Of a stretch of DNA of 64,000 nucleotides, positions 50,296-58,619 are shown piece by piece; the first letter of the stretch is position 1, and each line of letters opens with the position of its first letter. The stretch is taken from positions 123,704 to 187,703 of the forward strand of contig NZ_GG657892.1 of NCBI RefSeq assembly GCF_000156355.1, given 5' to 3'. The DNA is from Methylophaga thiooxydans DMS010. GTDB taxonomy: Bacteria > Pseudomonadota > Gammaproteobacteria > Nitrosococcales > Methylophagaceae. The notes below the pieces were generated by a model. The model saw nothing but the letters and a program-made list of their open reading frames with translations, did no database searches and was not told where the DNA came from. Made by a program: the position numbers and the translations under genes.

Positions 50296-51522
50296 CTAGT
50301 GGTCGTGGCTGGCGCCATCTTTCAAGACTTCAGCCTTGAGAAGATAGCTATTATTAGTGACATATTCGGTACCTGGTTCGAGTCCACCCGTGACTTCGAC
50401 ATAGTCATTGTCTTGGCGACCGAGCTGTACCATTCTGACTTCAAAGACATTATCGAAACGGCCAAATACAACAGGCATGTCACGGAATGTTTGCAAAGCT
50501 GAGCGTTTGACAGCCAGCGGTACCTCGACGCGTTCAATAATGACCTCAGCCATCACATGCATGCCGGGTCGCCACTCCCCATTGGGGTTAGCAATCGTCG
50601 CTCTGGCGCGAGCAATATGTCCCCCTGTCATTTGCGGAGACAGGTAGTCCAGTTTGCTTTCCACCGAATGCTCGCCATGCAAATCACTGATTATGACAGG
50701 CATGCCTTTGCTAATGGCCTCAATGTCTTTTGGAAACATCGACATTTCGACCCAGACACTAGATAAGTCACTGACTTCGATCAAAGTACCCATATTAGTG
50801 TGATCGCCCCGTTTTACCGGACGCAGTGTAATCTCGCCCGATGCCGGACTGTTCACTGTATAGGTTTGTAGGTTTTTCTGGTTAAGCACAGTCAATAAAC
50901 GTTGGCCTTTTTTAACCTTGTCGCCTGTTTCGACATCAACAGACTGAACAATGCCTGAGTAGGGTGCGTGAACATGAAACACCTGATCTTCTGCTTTAGT
51001 GACAATGCCGTAGACGGTGTTAGTGACCGTGACCGTTTTTGCACTAGCAATTTCGGTTTCTACTTCAGACATTTCGAGCAAGCGTGGTGGAATTTCAGCA
51101 CGACCTTCAAAGCTTTCAAAGTGCCAGTGATAATTGTTTCCTTTGTAATTGGCGTTGACTTCCACTTCGAAAGAATGCGGTTCGACAATCTCAGCATCAC
51201 CCAGTAAATAGTTTGCCTCTGAACTGAAATCAATCAGGTCTTGTTGGCCGCCAGTGCGATTAAGGTTCACCGTCATCGCTATTTCGTCCGGCTTTATAGC
51301 CGTGCCATTTGGTGAGTAGAGATAGATGCGCATTTCAGGAGGAATACCGGATTCAAAAATCGTGATTTCCAGATTTAAATCATCACTTTCAAGAAATCTA
51401 CCTCCGTGAGGACCTTCAGCCGGTTCTTGATGTTTTGTATCGTCATGGCCGTGTCCATGACCACCAGCTGCAAAAAGTGGCGCATGAAAGAGTAACGCCA
51501 AAATAAATAGGTAAGACTTCAT
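50296..51522 (-). CDS. HME-RND membrane-fusion protein, CzcB type
   Basis: A 408-residue periplasmic adaptor with a signal peptide and a histidine-rich N-terminus (GGHGHGHDDTKHQ) that can bind metal ions. The barrel-sandwich/lipoyl region (HAPYSGIVQSVDVETGDKVKKGQRLLTV) and beta-barrel domain are typical of CzcB/CusB proteins. It links the inner-membrane pump to the outer-membrane channel. The gap to the pump gene is ten bases, and to the channel gene three bases. Confidence 0.92.
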   Translation of the reverse strand: MKSYLFILALLFHAPLFAAGGHGHGHDDTKHQEPAEGPHGGRFLESDDLNLEITIFESGIPPEMRIYLYSPNGTAIKPDEIAMTVNLNRTGGQQDLIDFSSEANYLLGDAEIVEPHSFEVEVNANYKGNNYHWHFESFEGRAEIPPRLLEMSEVETEIASAKTVTVTNTVYGIVTKAEDQVFHVHAPYSGIVQSVDVETGDKVKKGQRLLTVLNQKNLQTYTVNSPASGEITLRPVKRGDHTNMGTLIEVSDLSSVWVEMSMFPKDIEAISKGMPVIISDLHGEHSVESKLDYLSPQMTGGHIARARATIANPNGEWRPGMHVMAEVIIERVEVPLAVKRSALQTFRDMPVVFGRFDNVFEVRMVQLGRQDNDYVEVTGGLEPGTEYVTNNSYLLKAEVLKDGASHDH

Positions 51523-51525
51523 GAG

Positions 51526-52788
51526 TTATTCCTTAAAAGCAGTCTGCGGATCAAGGTTGCTTCCGCTCAAGCGTTCTAATTCGAGATATTGGAGGTGTAC
51601 AGCATGTTGTGCTTCGATGCGGTCACGTTCAATGCTGAACAATTCATCCTGTGCATCGACCCATTGCAAAACACTGTATAGACCGAGCTGATAGCCGCGT
51701 TTTACTTCCGCCAACAAAGAGTTCGCTACTGGTCTTAAGTTTGTATCAACCAGTTGCAGTTGGTGTAGGTTGTTCAACATTGCTGAATGAAGCCGTCCAA
51801 GTGCGATCTCCAGATGCGTTTTCAGAAGGTCCTGATTGAAAAGACTTTCCTCATACACAGCTTGTGCAGTGGCGATGTTGCCCTGATTCCTATCCTGCCA
51901 TTGCAGCGGCATGGAAAAACTGAACACAAAGGCATTGTCATCATTGTCTTCTAGTCGTCTAACCCCTGCACCAACAGTCACGTTGGCCTGACTTTCTGCC
52001 TTGGCCAAAGCCAGCTGGGCTTCACCAATTCGCGCTTGAGTAGCACTGAGTAAGTAGTCTGGGGTCGACTCTATAGCTTGATTTAGGACAGCCATGTCGG
52101 GCGCAGTTGGTGTTTGACTTAAATCACCTGCAACCTCGCTGAAATTAGCGCTTTCTGTCCAATTAGCAGCCAGAATATTCAGCGAATTAGCATGCTGAGC
52201 CTTGAGTTGTGACTGTTTAGCCTGTGATTTAGCCAAACGTAGTTGCATGCGCATGACATCGGCCTTGCCAACGACACCAGCATTGGCTCGACGCTCAATG
52301 ACTTTTAGTGCATCTTGTTCAGCTTCAATTCTTTGGCTGTTCCAACTTATAAGATGCTGAAACCGCAGTATCTGGTAATAATCACGCAGCATGCTGGTAA
52401 TCACATCCAATCGTTTGACTTCGTATTCACGCTGTATCGCAAGTGATTTACGGTCAACAACATCAACGCGGTTATCCCGCTTATGACCCAATTCGATGAC
52501 CTGACTTAATGATAAAGTCAGCTCAGGACCGGTCAGAAACTGACTGTCGCCCGTTCCGAATGCATTTTCAAGATCGACGTGTAAGGTCGGATTAGGTTTC
52601 AGTCCGGCCTGAAGAGCTTCACCTTCAAGGGCACGAACATGGTAAGGGTAGAGTTGTAGCGCAGGATTTGCTGCAAGAGTGCGACTCACTGCCGTTGATA
52701 AATCAATGGCAATAGTAAGACTAGGCGATATTGATAATAATAACGCCGTAACAACAAGCACACGCCGATTCAATAGTAGTATTTTCAT
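51526..52788 (-). CDS. TolC-family outer-membrane channel, CzcC type
   Basis: A 420-residue outer-membrane efflux protein with a signal peptide and long alpha-helical coiled segments (EALQAGLKPNPTLHVDLENAFG, then repeated heptads). CzcC-type proteins form the exit channel of the tripartite pump. It heads the C-B-A order seen in czc operons. Confidence 0.9.
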   Translation of the reverse strand: MKILLLNRRVLVVTALLLSISPSLTIAIDLSTAVSRTLAANPALQLYPYHVRALEGEALQAGLKPNPTLHVDLENAFGTGDSQFLTGPELTLSLSQVIELGHKRDNRVDVVDRKSLAIQREYEVKRLDVITSMLRDYYQILRFQHLISWNSQRIEAEQDALKVIERRANAGVVGKADVMRMQLRLAKSQAKQSQLKAQHANSLNILAANWTESANFSEVAGDLSQTPTAPDMAVLNQAIESTPDYLLSATQARIGEAQLALAKAESQANVTVGAGVRRLEDNDDNAFVFSFSMPLQWQDRNQGNIATAQAVYEESLFNQDLLKTHLEIALGRLHSAMLNNLHQLQLVDTNLRPVANSLLAEVKRGYQLGLYSVLQWVDAQDELFSIERDRIEAQHAVHLQYLELERLSGSNLDPQTAFKE

Positions 52789-52849
52789 AATCCATTCCCA
52801 TAACGAAACTTACGCAAAGAGCGTAATAACGGTGACTAACAGAGAAAGA

Positions 52850-53170
52850 TTAAGCGTTGGGTGGTGGAATTGGCGGGGAATAGGTACGACAAATTAGCTG
52901 TGATGAATAATCACAACTAGCAAGGCTGACTGAGCGTGAGATTGAGAATGATTTGACCTCAACTAAATCGCCAACGACATGTAAATTGAAGTGATGAGCA
53001 TGCTCATCCTCAATATCATGGCTCTCATGCTGGTGTTCGTCAGCATGAAGCTGATGCGAAATATGAGTCTTTTCCAGTTGATGTTCACCAAGATGCAAGA
53101 ATGCTGTTGCACTAGCCGAAAAGACCATGCAGATAATGAGCACTAAAGATGTAAGGTGATGTTTAACCAA
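52850..53170 (-). CDS. small His-rich periplasmic protein, CzcI-like
   Basis: A 106-residue exported protein: signal peptide to about residue 23, then a histidine/glutamate-rich stretch (HQLHADEHQHESHDIEDEHAHH), a cysteine-containing segment and a proline-rich tail (SPPIPPPNA). Small His-rich proteins at the head of czc operons (CzcI type) are thought to modulate metal response. Similarity to CzcI is by size, position and composition only. Confidence 0.7.
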   Translation of the reverse strand: MVKHHLTSLVLIICMVFSASATAFLHLGEHQLEKTHISHQLHADEHQHESHDIEDEHAHHFNLHVVGDLVEVKSFSISRSVSLASCDYSSQLICRTYSPPIPPPNA

Positions 53171-53251
53171 GAATACGAACCTGTTTTTTGAGCATCGATA
53201 GTAGCCAGAAGAAGGAAAATATTCAACTCATATTTTAAGAGCAACAATCTC

Positions 53252-53374
53252 TTATCGATTTTGTAGGAAAAAATACTCAACAAGCCAAATCACGACCATG
53301 ATCGCTACAGCCACCCATAAAATCACTGGATAATTTTGCCATTTGCTAATAATGAAACCGCTGAGCAATAGCAT
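53252..53374 (-). CDS. possible small membrane peptide
   Basis: A 40-residue stretch (MLLLSGFIISKWQNYPVILW) predicts one or two membrane helices. The open frame continues upstream to 53554, but that part crosses a strong terminator and is unlikely to be translated. There is no clear ribosome-binding site at the inner ATG. It may be a small membrane protein or chance. Confidence 0.3.
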   Translation of the reverse strand: MLLLSGFIISKWQNYPVILWVAVAIMVVIWLVEYFFLQNR

Positions 53375-53492
53375 ATTAAGGCAGATAGCAAGTGAGGGGA
53401 CGAGAGCGTTTGCATTGAGATTACGTGGAAACTGGGTAGCACCCCCCTTATTTAAAAGTGTTTCTGGTTGGCGTTCTTCACAACACCTAAAG

Positions 53493-53518
53493 CAAAAAAG
53501 CCCGCAATAACGCGGGCT
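53493..53518 (-). terminator. rho-independent terminator after the Rnk-like gene
   Basis: On the minus strand AGCCCGC and GCGGGCT (53499-53505 and 53512-53518) form a 7-bp stem, followed by TTTTTT. It ends the Rnk-like gene upstream. It also shows that the long open frame across it is not a gene in full. Confidence 0.9.
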
Positions 53519-53556
53519 ATGTTTGTCTAAGGCGTTATTAGAGATATTCAACATTA

Positions 53557-53970
53557 TTAACGATTGTAATGCCTCTCTCTTTCTGGCTGATAAAGAATAT
53601 TTTCCAATCGAGCTTTAATGTTTCTACCATCTCTGCCAGGCCAGTAAAATTCTTCTCCTTGCTTGATGCCCAATAGTGCGGTTCCTATTGGCGATAAAAT
53701 GGAAAGTGTGGAGCCATCTTTCTTCATACCGTACGGATATACCAATGTCATATACACCGGGAAATCTGATTTAGTTACCCATAACTCGACTGTTGAGTTC
53801 ATAGAGACAATATCATCAGGTAGTTGGAATGAGTCAATAATTTTGGCTCTTTCAAGCTCATCTTCCAGTGATAAACGCACTGGTGAATGTTTGTTCCAGA
53901 GTGTATTAATCAGGTCCTCCAATCTTATCAAATCAAGAGACGCAACATAAATATCAGGCTGATGAATCAT
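53557..53970 (-). CDS. Rnk/GreA C-terminal-like transcription factor
   Basis: From MIHQPDIYVASLDLIRLEDL the protein has 137 residues: a short helical N-terminus and the GreA/GreB-type C-terminal domain (VELWVTKSDFPVYMTLVYPY, SPIGTALLGIKQGEEFYWP). Rnk, a nucleoside-diphosphate kinase regulator, has this form and binds RNA polymerase but lacks the long coiled coil of GreA. The open frame extends 34 codons upstream without support. Confidence 0.85.
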   Translation of the reverse strand: MIHQPDIYVASLDLIRLEDLINTLWNKHSPVRLSLEDELERAKIIDSFQLPDDIVSMNSTVELWVTKSDFPVYMTLVYPYGMKKDGSTLSILSPIGTALLGIKQGEEFYWPGRDGRNIKARLENILYQPERERHYNR

Positions 53971-54184
53971 TTCAAAGACCTCAAATATAAGATTCAAGGC
54001 CTGAACACTGGCTTGAGCTGTGTTCCGGCATTTATAAATAGGAAAAGGGCTCGGATGAGCCTCAAAGATCATGACACATCAGCAAGAAATTAGTAATAGA
54101 CACTTGACATTAATCTGCATTATTTATGAATAGCTATCGATTATCTAGACACTCATCAGCCGTTCGTAAAATCAGCTTTCAAAT

Positions 54185-54577
54185 TCTACAGACAACAGCT
54201 GAATATTAAGACTATGCCGTCGTTTTGAGTCGCGGAACAACTCGATGACATCAAAGATGTCGTTCATTGTTTCCTGTTATGTCGAATAGAGGTTTGCGTT
54301 TAATCCGCTCACGCTTGAGTAATCAGAAAAAGCTCTCTGCCATAGCGTTGTCATGACAGTTACCTCGACGGCTCATGCTGACTTCTAGGCCATGCGCACT
54401 CAAAATACACTTTATTCTCGACAAGTGTATTGTCTGCCCTGATCTGAGTGTACTGTGATGGAAGCAACCAAGGTTGGCCTCCAAACCGCCATCAGTAAAA
54501 TATTCAACACCAACTCTTTTGCGATGCGGAACGGAATCGATCAGCTCGCGACTCTCTTGGACTACAAATCAACCACA
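54185..54577 (-). pseudogene. IS3-family transposase (OrfB) remnant
   Basis: Translation of the minus strand gives recognisable pieces of an IS3 integrase-type transposase: VVDL*SKRVAS, NILLMAVWRP, VHSDQGRQYT, SAHGLEVSMSRRGNCHDNAM, AESFF*LLKRERIKRK, and NDIFDVIELFRDSKRRHSLN. These include the second catalytic aspartate (SDQG) and the NCHDNAMAESFF glutamate region. The frame is broken by several stops and frameshifts, so it cannot be active. It shows that this accessory region has been visited by insertion sequences. Confidence 0.9.
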
Positions 54578-54684
54578 AGTTAATTGTTTGAAAATTTGAC
54601 CTCCAAAAAATCAACACAGGCGGCTGATAAATTATTTCCCCCCCATCAGAAGAGTTAGTTGCAAGTTATCATTCCCGTTCTTGT

Positions 54685-55296
54685 TCAGTAATTGTGTGAC
54701 TGAGTGTCTGTAATCAACTTCCACATCTCAATGAGATGCCTAACATCACAGGCTGCACGATGACGAGCACAGTCTAGATCCTTCCAAGCCTGTGCTGAAT
54801 ATTGATTCAAAATGGATGACAATTTCTCGTCTGTATGCGGGCTAGCCGTCATGATTTGGGTTAATGATGGCTCATGAGTGACGTTGAGTTTATGGTTGAA
54901 GAGCATCCATGCATCACTGATTTTGAACGTCGGTGAGACGCCACTTGCCTCAAAAAGTTTTTGACACCATTTCCAGTCATATTCTTGTACATCGCTGTAG
55001 ACGACTTTACCTGCTAGTCGTTCATTCATGAGTTGAGTAATGTCGAGTGGTGAAAGGCCTGATGCTCTCAACTCAGATTGTGTGATTTTGTGCAATGACT
55101 CAGCAAAGCTATCCCAATCAGACCAATGACTGACTGTAGACGGATCAATGAGGTAACTTTCAACCGTACCGTCGTCAAGGCTTAATGCTACCTCAATCGG
55201 ATAACTATCAAGGCCCAAGCTGGATGCTTCAAAGTCGATAAAACAGGGAAAAGTTTCCGTAGCCACAATACCCTCAACGCCTTTCAAAAAATTCAA
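54685..55296 (-). CDS. DnaQ-like DEDDh 3'-5' exonuclease
   Basis: A 203-residue protein with exonuclease motif I FIDFEASSLG (Asp21, Glu23), a motif II aspartate region, and motif III HRAACD, the H-x4-D of the DEDDh class. The fold is that of DnaQ epsilon or RNase T. No polymerase or other domain is attached. It may act in DNA repair, RNA trimming or defence; the context is a degraded accessory region. The first in-frame ATG is used. Confidence 0.78.
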   Translation of the reverse strand: MNFLKGVEGIVATETFPCFIDFEASSLGLDSYPIEVALSLDDGTVESYLIDPSTVSHWSDWDSFAESLHKITQSELRASGLSPLDITQLMNERLAGKVVYSDVQEYDWKWCQKLFEASGVSPTFKISDAWMLFNHKLNVTHEPSLTQIMTASPHTDEKLSSILNQYSAQAWKDLDCARHRAACDVRHLIEMWKLITDTQSHNY

Positions 55297-55522
55297 AGCC
55301 TAGTATGCATAGCTCATAAAATCCATGTTTAAACGATTTTTTGCGCACAATTTCATGTTTCCAAAACGGGGTAAAAAAGTGTTTTAAAAAGGATGTTTAG
55401 TGAAAACAATAATTTACAGTCTTGGTGAATTTTGTATTATGTTAACCCTATGAAATTACTTGAAAAAATAAAGATAAGTGTGCCATTAATCTATTAGGGA
55501 TTTAGTGAGGTGAGTGCGCATA

Positions 55523-55760
55523 ATGAAGATAACCATGGTTGTTCAAGTCAAAGAAAAGTTTGGGGGCTTACGCTTTTATCCAAACCTTAGCACAGAAGAA
55601 ATGGGTGAGTAGATTGAGCAAGTTGAAGAGTACTCATTGCGTATTTGTGAGGACTGTGACCGAAGAACAATATTTATCAGTGTATGGCAGGTATTTAATA
55701 ATGTGTGGTGAAGAGCATCAAGTTAGAGAGCTGCCTTACAAAAAAGTCGACGTCGAGTGA
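55523..55760 (+). pseudogene. broken small gene of the KEKFGGLRFY/CExC type
   Basis: From ATG 55523 the frame reads MKITMVVQVKEKFGGLRFYP and on to a TAG at 55610. The same frame then continues IEQVEEYSLRICEDCDRR. A shift is needed to reach YGRYLIMCGEEHQVRELPYKK. Together these match the plan of a small protein family of unknown function that I know from phage and accessory DNA, with KEKFGGLRFY, a CExC knuckle and a C-terminal C..H pair. One stop and one frameshift make it a likely pseudogene; a sequencing error is the alternative. Confidence 0.6.
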
Positions 55761-55867
55761 AGAGGTTGAGAGAAGACAGTTCAGTTTCACTACCTGTCAC
55801 CGTTCGACACGATTGGTATCTGAATGATAGGTACATAAATTTTTTTGAGATGGAGAGGGAAATAATA

Positions 55868-56179
55868 ATGGATATTTCACTACCACCGGCACACGTAACG
55901 ATGTCCGATTGGAACATTGTGGTTATCGTTCACAAAGGCAATACGATAGAGAAATTTCTCGGGTATAGCGTCAATGACCAGCACTACCGTATCAGTAGCC
56001 AGATACATGAGTATGACCCGGAAAAGAAAAGAGGGCTGACTGACTCGGGCTCAATTTATGAGTTTATCGAGGAGCCTGGACAGTTACACCCAAAGGCTCA
56101 AGTGGTCTTTGATAAGCTGAATGCTTGGGAAGAGGTCGACGTCACACTCAAGTTTGCAGTAAGCCAGACTGAAACGTGA
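55868..56179 (+). CDS. hypothetical protein
   Basis: A 103-residue protein starting MDISLPPAHVTMSDWNIVVI, with GGAGAGGG eight bases upstream. The predicted structure is mixed beta and alpha, with no membrane segment. No family is recognised. It follows the broken small gene and precedes the metallophosphoesterase by about 90 bases on the same strand. The open frame extends upstream to 55757 but this start has the better signal. Confidence 0.6.
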   Translation: MDISLPPAHVTMSDWNIVVIVHKGNTIEKFLGYSVNDQHYRISSQIHEYDPEKKRGLTDSGSIYEFIEEPGQLHPKAQVVFDKLNAWEEVDVTLKFAVSQTET

Positions 56180-56272
56180 TTTATATGAGATGGTTTTGAC
56201 GCGTTGTTATGAGCATAAAAAACACGAGGGTTTTGTAATGTTTCAAACGCCAAGTAATGATCAGGAAGCTAG

Positions 56273-57031
56273 ATGAAATTTCAGCTTTACTCCGACATAC
56301 ACATAGAAACACGCGGCTATTTTTCTATACCCAAACTGGATTCAGATTTGATTATCTTGGCCGGTGATATTGATGTCGGTTTAGAAGGTTTGATGTGGGC
56401 ACAAGAACTGACTTGGCTTCACAAGAAGCCTGTCATATATATTGCTGGGAATCATGAGTATTTCCGACATGACTACACAATGCTGACACAGCAAATGAGG
56501 GATTATGCGGCGCAGTATGATCGGTTAATTTTTCTTGAAAAAGACGAGGTCATACTTGGATGTGTGCGCTTTCTTGGTACCACATTATGGACCAATTATT
56601 TCCATGAACTGGGAATAATTGAGCGAGATAAAAATATCTCGATATTGGATAATGCGCTTAATGACCACAAGCTTATCAGGGATGGAGCTGAGCCATTTTC
56701 TGCACGAAAAGCCTATGAGGAGAACATTCGCTCAACTTACTGGCTGAGAGAGCAGCTTATGACACCTTTTGATGGTAAAACTGTTGTCATCACACATCAC
56801 GCTCCTTCATTTGAATGTAATCACAAAGAGTTTGGAATGAACCTTTATACGCCGGGCTTTGTATCTAACCTTGATGAGCTAGTCGCTTTGGCAGATGTAT
56901 GGTGTTATGGCCACACGCACTCAAATCTTGATGTAAATATTGGTGGGTGTCGATTGCTTTCAAATCAAGCTGGTTACAAGAATGAAAAAATACCAGAACC
57001 TTTTCAATTAGAACTAATCATTACAAATTAA
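56273..57031 (+). CDS. calcineurin-like metallophosphoesterase
   Basis: A 252-residue cytosolic phosphoesterase. All five metal motifs are present in order: D-x-H in YSDIHIE (Asp8, His10), GD in LAGDIDV, GNHE in IYIAGNHEYF, H in VVITHHAPS and GHTH in CYGHTHSN. Such enzymes cleave phosphodiesters in nucleotides, nucleic acids or signalling molecules; the substrate cannot be read. A weak AGGAAG precedes the start. It sits in accessory DNA near a STAND-like gene. Confidence 0.85.
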   Translation: MKFQLYSDIHIETRGYFSIPKLDSDLIILAGDIDVGLEGLMWAQELTWLHKKPVIYIAGNHEYFRHDYTMLTQQMRDYAAQYDRLIFLEKDEVILGCVRFLGTTLWTNYFHELGIIERDKNISILDNALNDHKLIRDGAEPFSARKAYEENIRSTYWLREQLMTPFDGKTVVITHHAPSFECNHKEFGMNLYTPGFVSNLDELVALADVWCYGHTHSNLDVNIGGCRLLSNQAGYKNEKIPEPFQLELIITN

Positions 57032-57252
57032 TTGAGTCTTAACAATCACCTTTAATCCACCATACAGTTTTGAATTGTTGCGGTTGGCTGAGAGCTATTC
57101 TTGCTGTTTCCAGTTTGATATTGCAAGTTAAGTTAGTACTTAGTCCTCTCGGTGAAAATTATCTTTGAGTTGCAACTCATTTAAAGTAACTCAGCCCATG
57201 AGTTGGGTCTCTAAAAGCCGGTTAGATCATTCTGGAGTGAGTGTGCTTGGAA

Positions 57253-57347
57253 AATGCCCCCAAAATTACGCAGCCAATGATGTAATAGACGAAAAAGTAG
57301 GGTGTATAGGTTAATTAAGCGTAAAAACGGGGGCATTTAAGTGAGGG
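57253..57347. repeat. 95-bp direct repeat, copy 1, heading a tandem array
   Basis: This 95-base unit is repeated at 57524-57618 with one difference (T versus G). It begins with TGCCCCCAAAATTACG and ends in a GCGTAAAAACGGGGGCA element, so each copy has outward GC-rich ends of opposite orientation. After it, 31-base units starting GCGTAAAAGTGGGGGCATTT repeat at 57350, 57381 and (truncated) 57412. Confidence 0.9.
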
Positions 57348-57523
57348 AGGCGTAAAAGTGGGGGCATTTAAGTGAGGGAGGCGTAAAAGTGGGGGCATTT
57401 AAGTAAGGGAGGCGTAAAAGTGGGGGCAATTATCGGCGGAAAACGTAAAAAAGGGTTAAATGCTCTGGATGAAGTCCCCAAAATTACGAAGATAAGTCGT
57501 AAAAAAGCGGGGAATTTGAGTTG

Positions 57524-57618
57524 AATGCCCCCAAAATTACGCAGCCAATGATGTAATAGACGAAAAAGTAGGGTGTATAGGTTAAGTAAGCGTAAAAACG
57601 GGGGCATTTAAGTGAGGG
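57524..57618. repeat. 95-bp direct repeat, copy 2, heading a tandem array
   Basis: Near-identical to the copy at 57253-57347. It is followed by further units of about 31 bases at 57622 and 57653, ending near 57679. Between the two copies lie weaker versions of the same boxes in both orientations (for example TCCCCAAAATTACG at 57475-57488). The TGCCCCC...GGGGGCA ends and multiple short repeats recall the multi-site ends of IS21-like transposons, but no transposase is present. Confidence 0.9.
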
Positions 57619-57736
57619 GGTGCGTAAAAGCGGGGGCATTTAAGTGGGGGTGGCGTAAAAGTGGGGGCATGTAATTAGGAGCCCCACCATCATGCAGTTA
57701 ATTACTTAATGATTATGAACCACATTTTATACTGAG

Positions 57737-57774
57737 CCAGAAAAGTGTGTCTAGAAAAGTCAGGCCTTACCAGT
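57737..57774. repeat. direct repeat bracketing a small gene, copy 1
   Basis: The block running CCAGAAAAGTG, then CTAGAAAA, then TCAGGC and TTACCAGT recurs at 58419-58455 with small differences. The two copies lie 680 bases apart and enclose the small ORF and the epimerase fragment. This could be a duplicated target or the edge of a lost element. Confidence 0.6.
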
Positions 57775-58077
57775 TTGAGAAGACGTAAAAAATTCCCAAA
57801 AGGATTAGATGAAATTGAGCAGAGGTTGTTCCGTATTCAAAGAGTAAGAATAACGAAAGACAGGCCAACAGAAGAAGAGTATTTTGAATGGCTCTTCCAA
57901 GAGCATATTAGCTGTGTTCGAGACTTAAAACGCAGACTCACTAGGGAGTTAAGGGAGTGTTATACCTCCCTTCCTAGAAGACGTAGTCACCAAGCTGCAT
58001 ATGAGTTACTGAATAATCTCTATAAAGATTTATCTCGTGATTTAGCACGAGATCGGTTTGATGCGTTGAGGAAATAA
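57745..58077 (+). CDS. hypothetical protein, basic
   Basis: A 110-residue open frame starting at GTG, very rich in arginine, lysine and glutamate (RRRKKFPKGLDEIEQRLFRI, LKRRLTRELRECY), predicted to be helical. It may bind nucleic acid. There is no obvious ribosome-binding site and the start overlaps a direct repeat, so it could be the surviving tail of a longer gene. No family is recognised. Confidence 0.45.
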   Translation: MCLEKSGLTSLRRRKKFPKGLDEIEQRLFRIQRVRITKDRPTEEEYFEWLFQEHISCVRDLKRRLTRELRECYTSLPRRRSHQAAYELLNNLYKDLSRDLARDRFDALRK

Positions 58078-58211
58078 TCTAGGCATGTAACCATTATCGA
58101 GAGCAGCAGGGTACAGCCAGTATCTGTTTTTACTGAGGTATAGTGACAAGTGCTGGTTAAAAATATGGAATCACGAATCAAGGAAGAAACGTTTGAAAGT
58201 ATAAAAATAAT

Positions 58212-58455
58212 AAGGTACTAGTTACCGGGCATTCTGGGCTAATTGGTAGACAGATTACATCAACTTTAACTAAGTATGGGGATCAATTTAGAGAACTTGA
58301 TATAGCTGATAGAATCGGCGACATATGCAATATCTCAGATGTTAAAAATGCAATTGAAGACTGTACTGGTGTGAGTCACCTTACTGCGGTATCCAGAGTG
58401 GTATGAGGCGAGCAGAATCCAGAAAAGTGGCTAGAAAAAATCAGGCTTTACCAGT
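58212..58455 (+). pseudogene. NAD-dependent epimerase/dehydratase fragment
   Basis: The frame from 58212 reads KVLVTGHSGLIGRQI, LDIADRIGDICNISDVKNAI and GVSHLTAVSRVV, then TGA where the family has a tryptophan, then GEQNPEKW. This is the N-terminal Rossmann region of a sugar-nucleotide epimerase; only about 75 codons remain and there is no usable start codon. It is therefore a truncated pseudogene. The surrounding 58078-58619 holds no other gene. Confidence 0.82.
58419..58455. repeat. direct repeat bracketing a small gene, copy 2
   Basis: Second copy of the block at 57737-57774, ending in TTTACCAGT. It overlaps the last readable codons of the epimerase fragment. Confidence 0.6.
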
Positions 58456-58619
58456 CAGGTCATCGATAGAGATAACAAATGGAAAATTAAGTTAGGTACC
58501 AGGGCATATAGTCTTCATATAAATTGATTAACAAATAATCAGCCCTATCTTTCTTAAAAAGCATATTTTTGAAGGCTAAACTGCTACCTTAGCAATACCA
58601 TAATAAGGACATTAAATAG

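Noticed and set aside
53375-53554. N-terminal part of the 100-codon frame before the small membrane peptide
   Set aside because: It crosses the rho-independent terminator of the Rnk-like gene, so translation from its first ATG is unlikely.
57253-57679. Possible CRISPR array from the 31-bp repeats
   Set aside because: The units are contiguous tandem copies with no variable spacers, and no cas gene is nearby.
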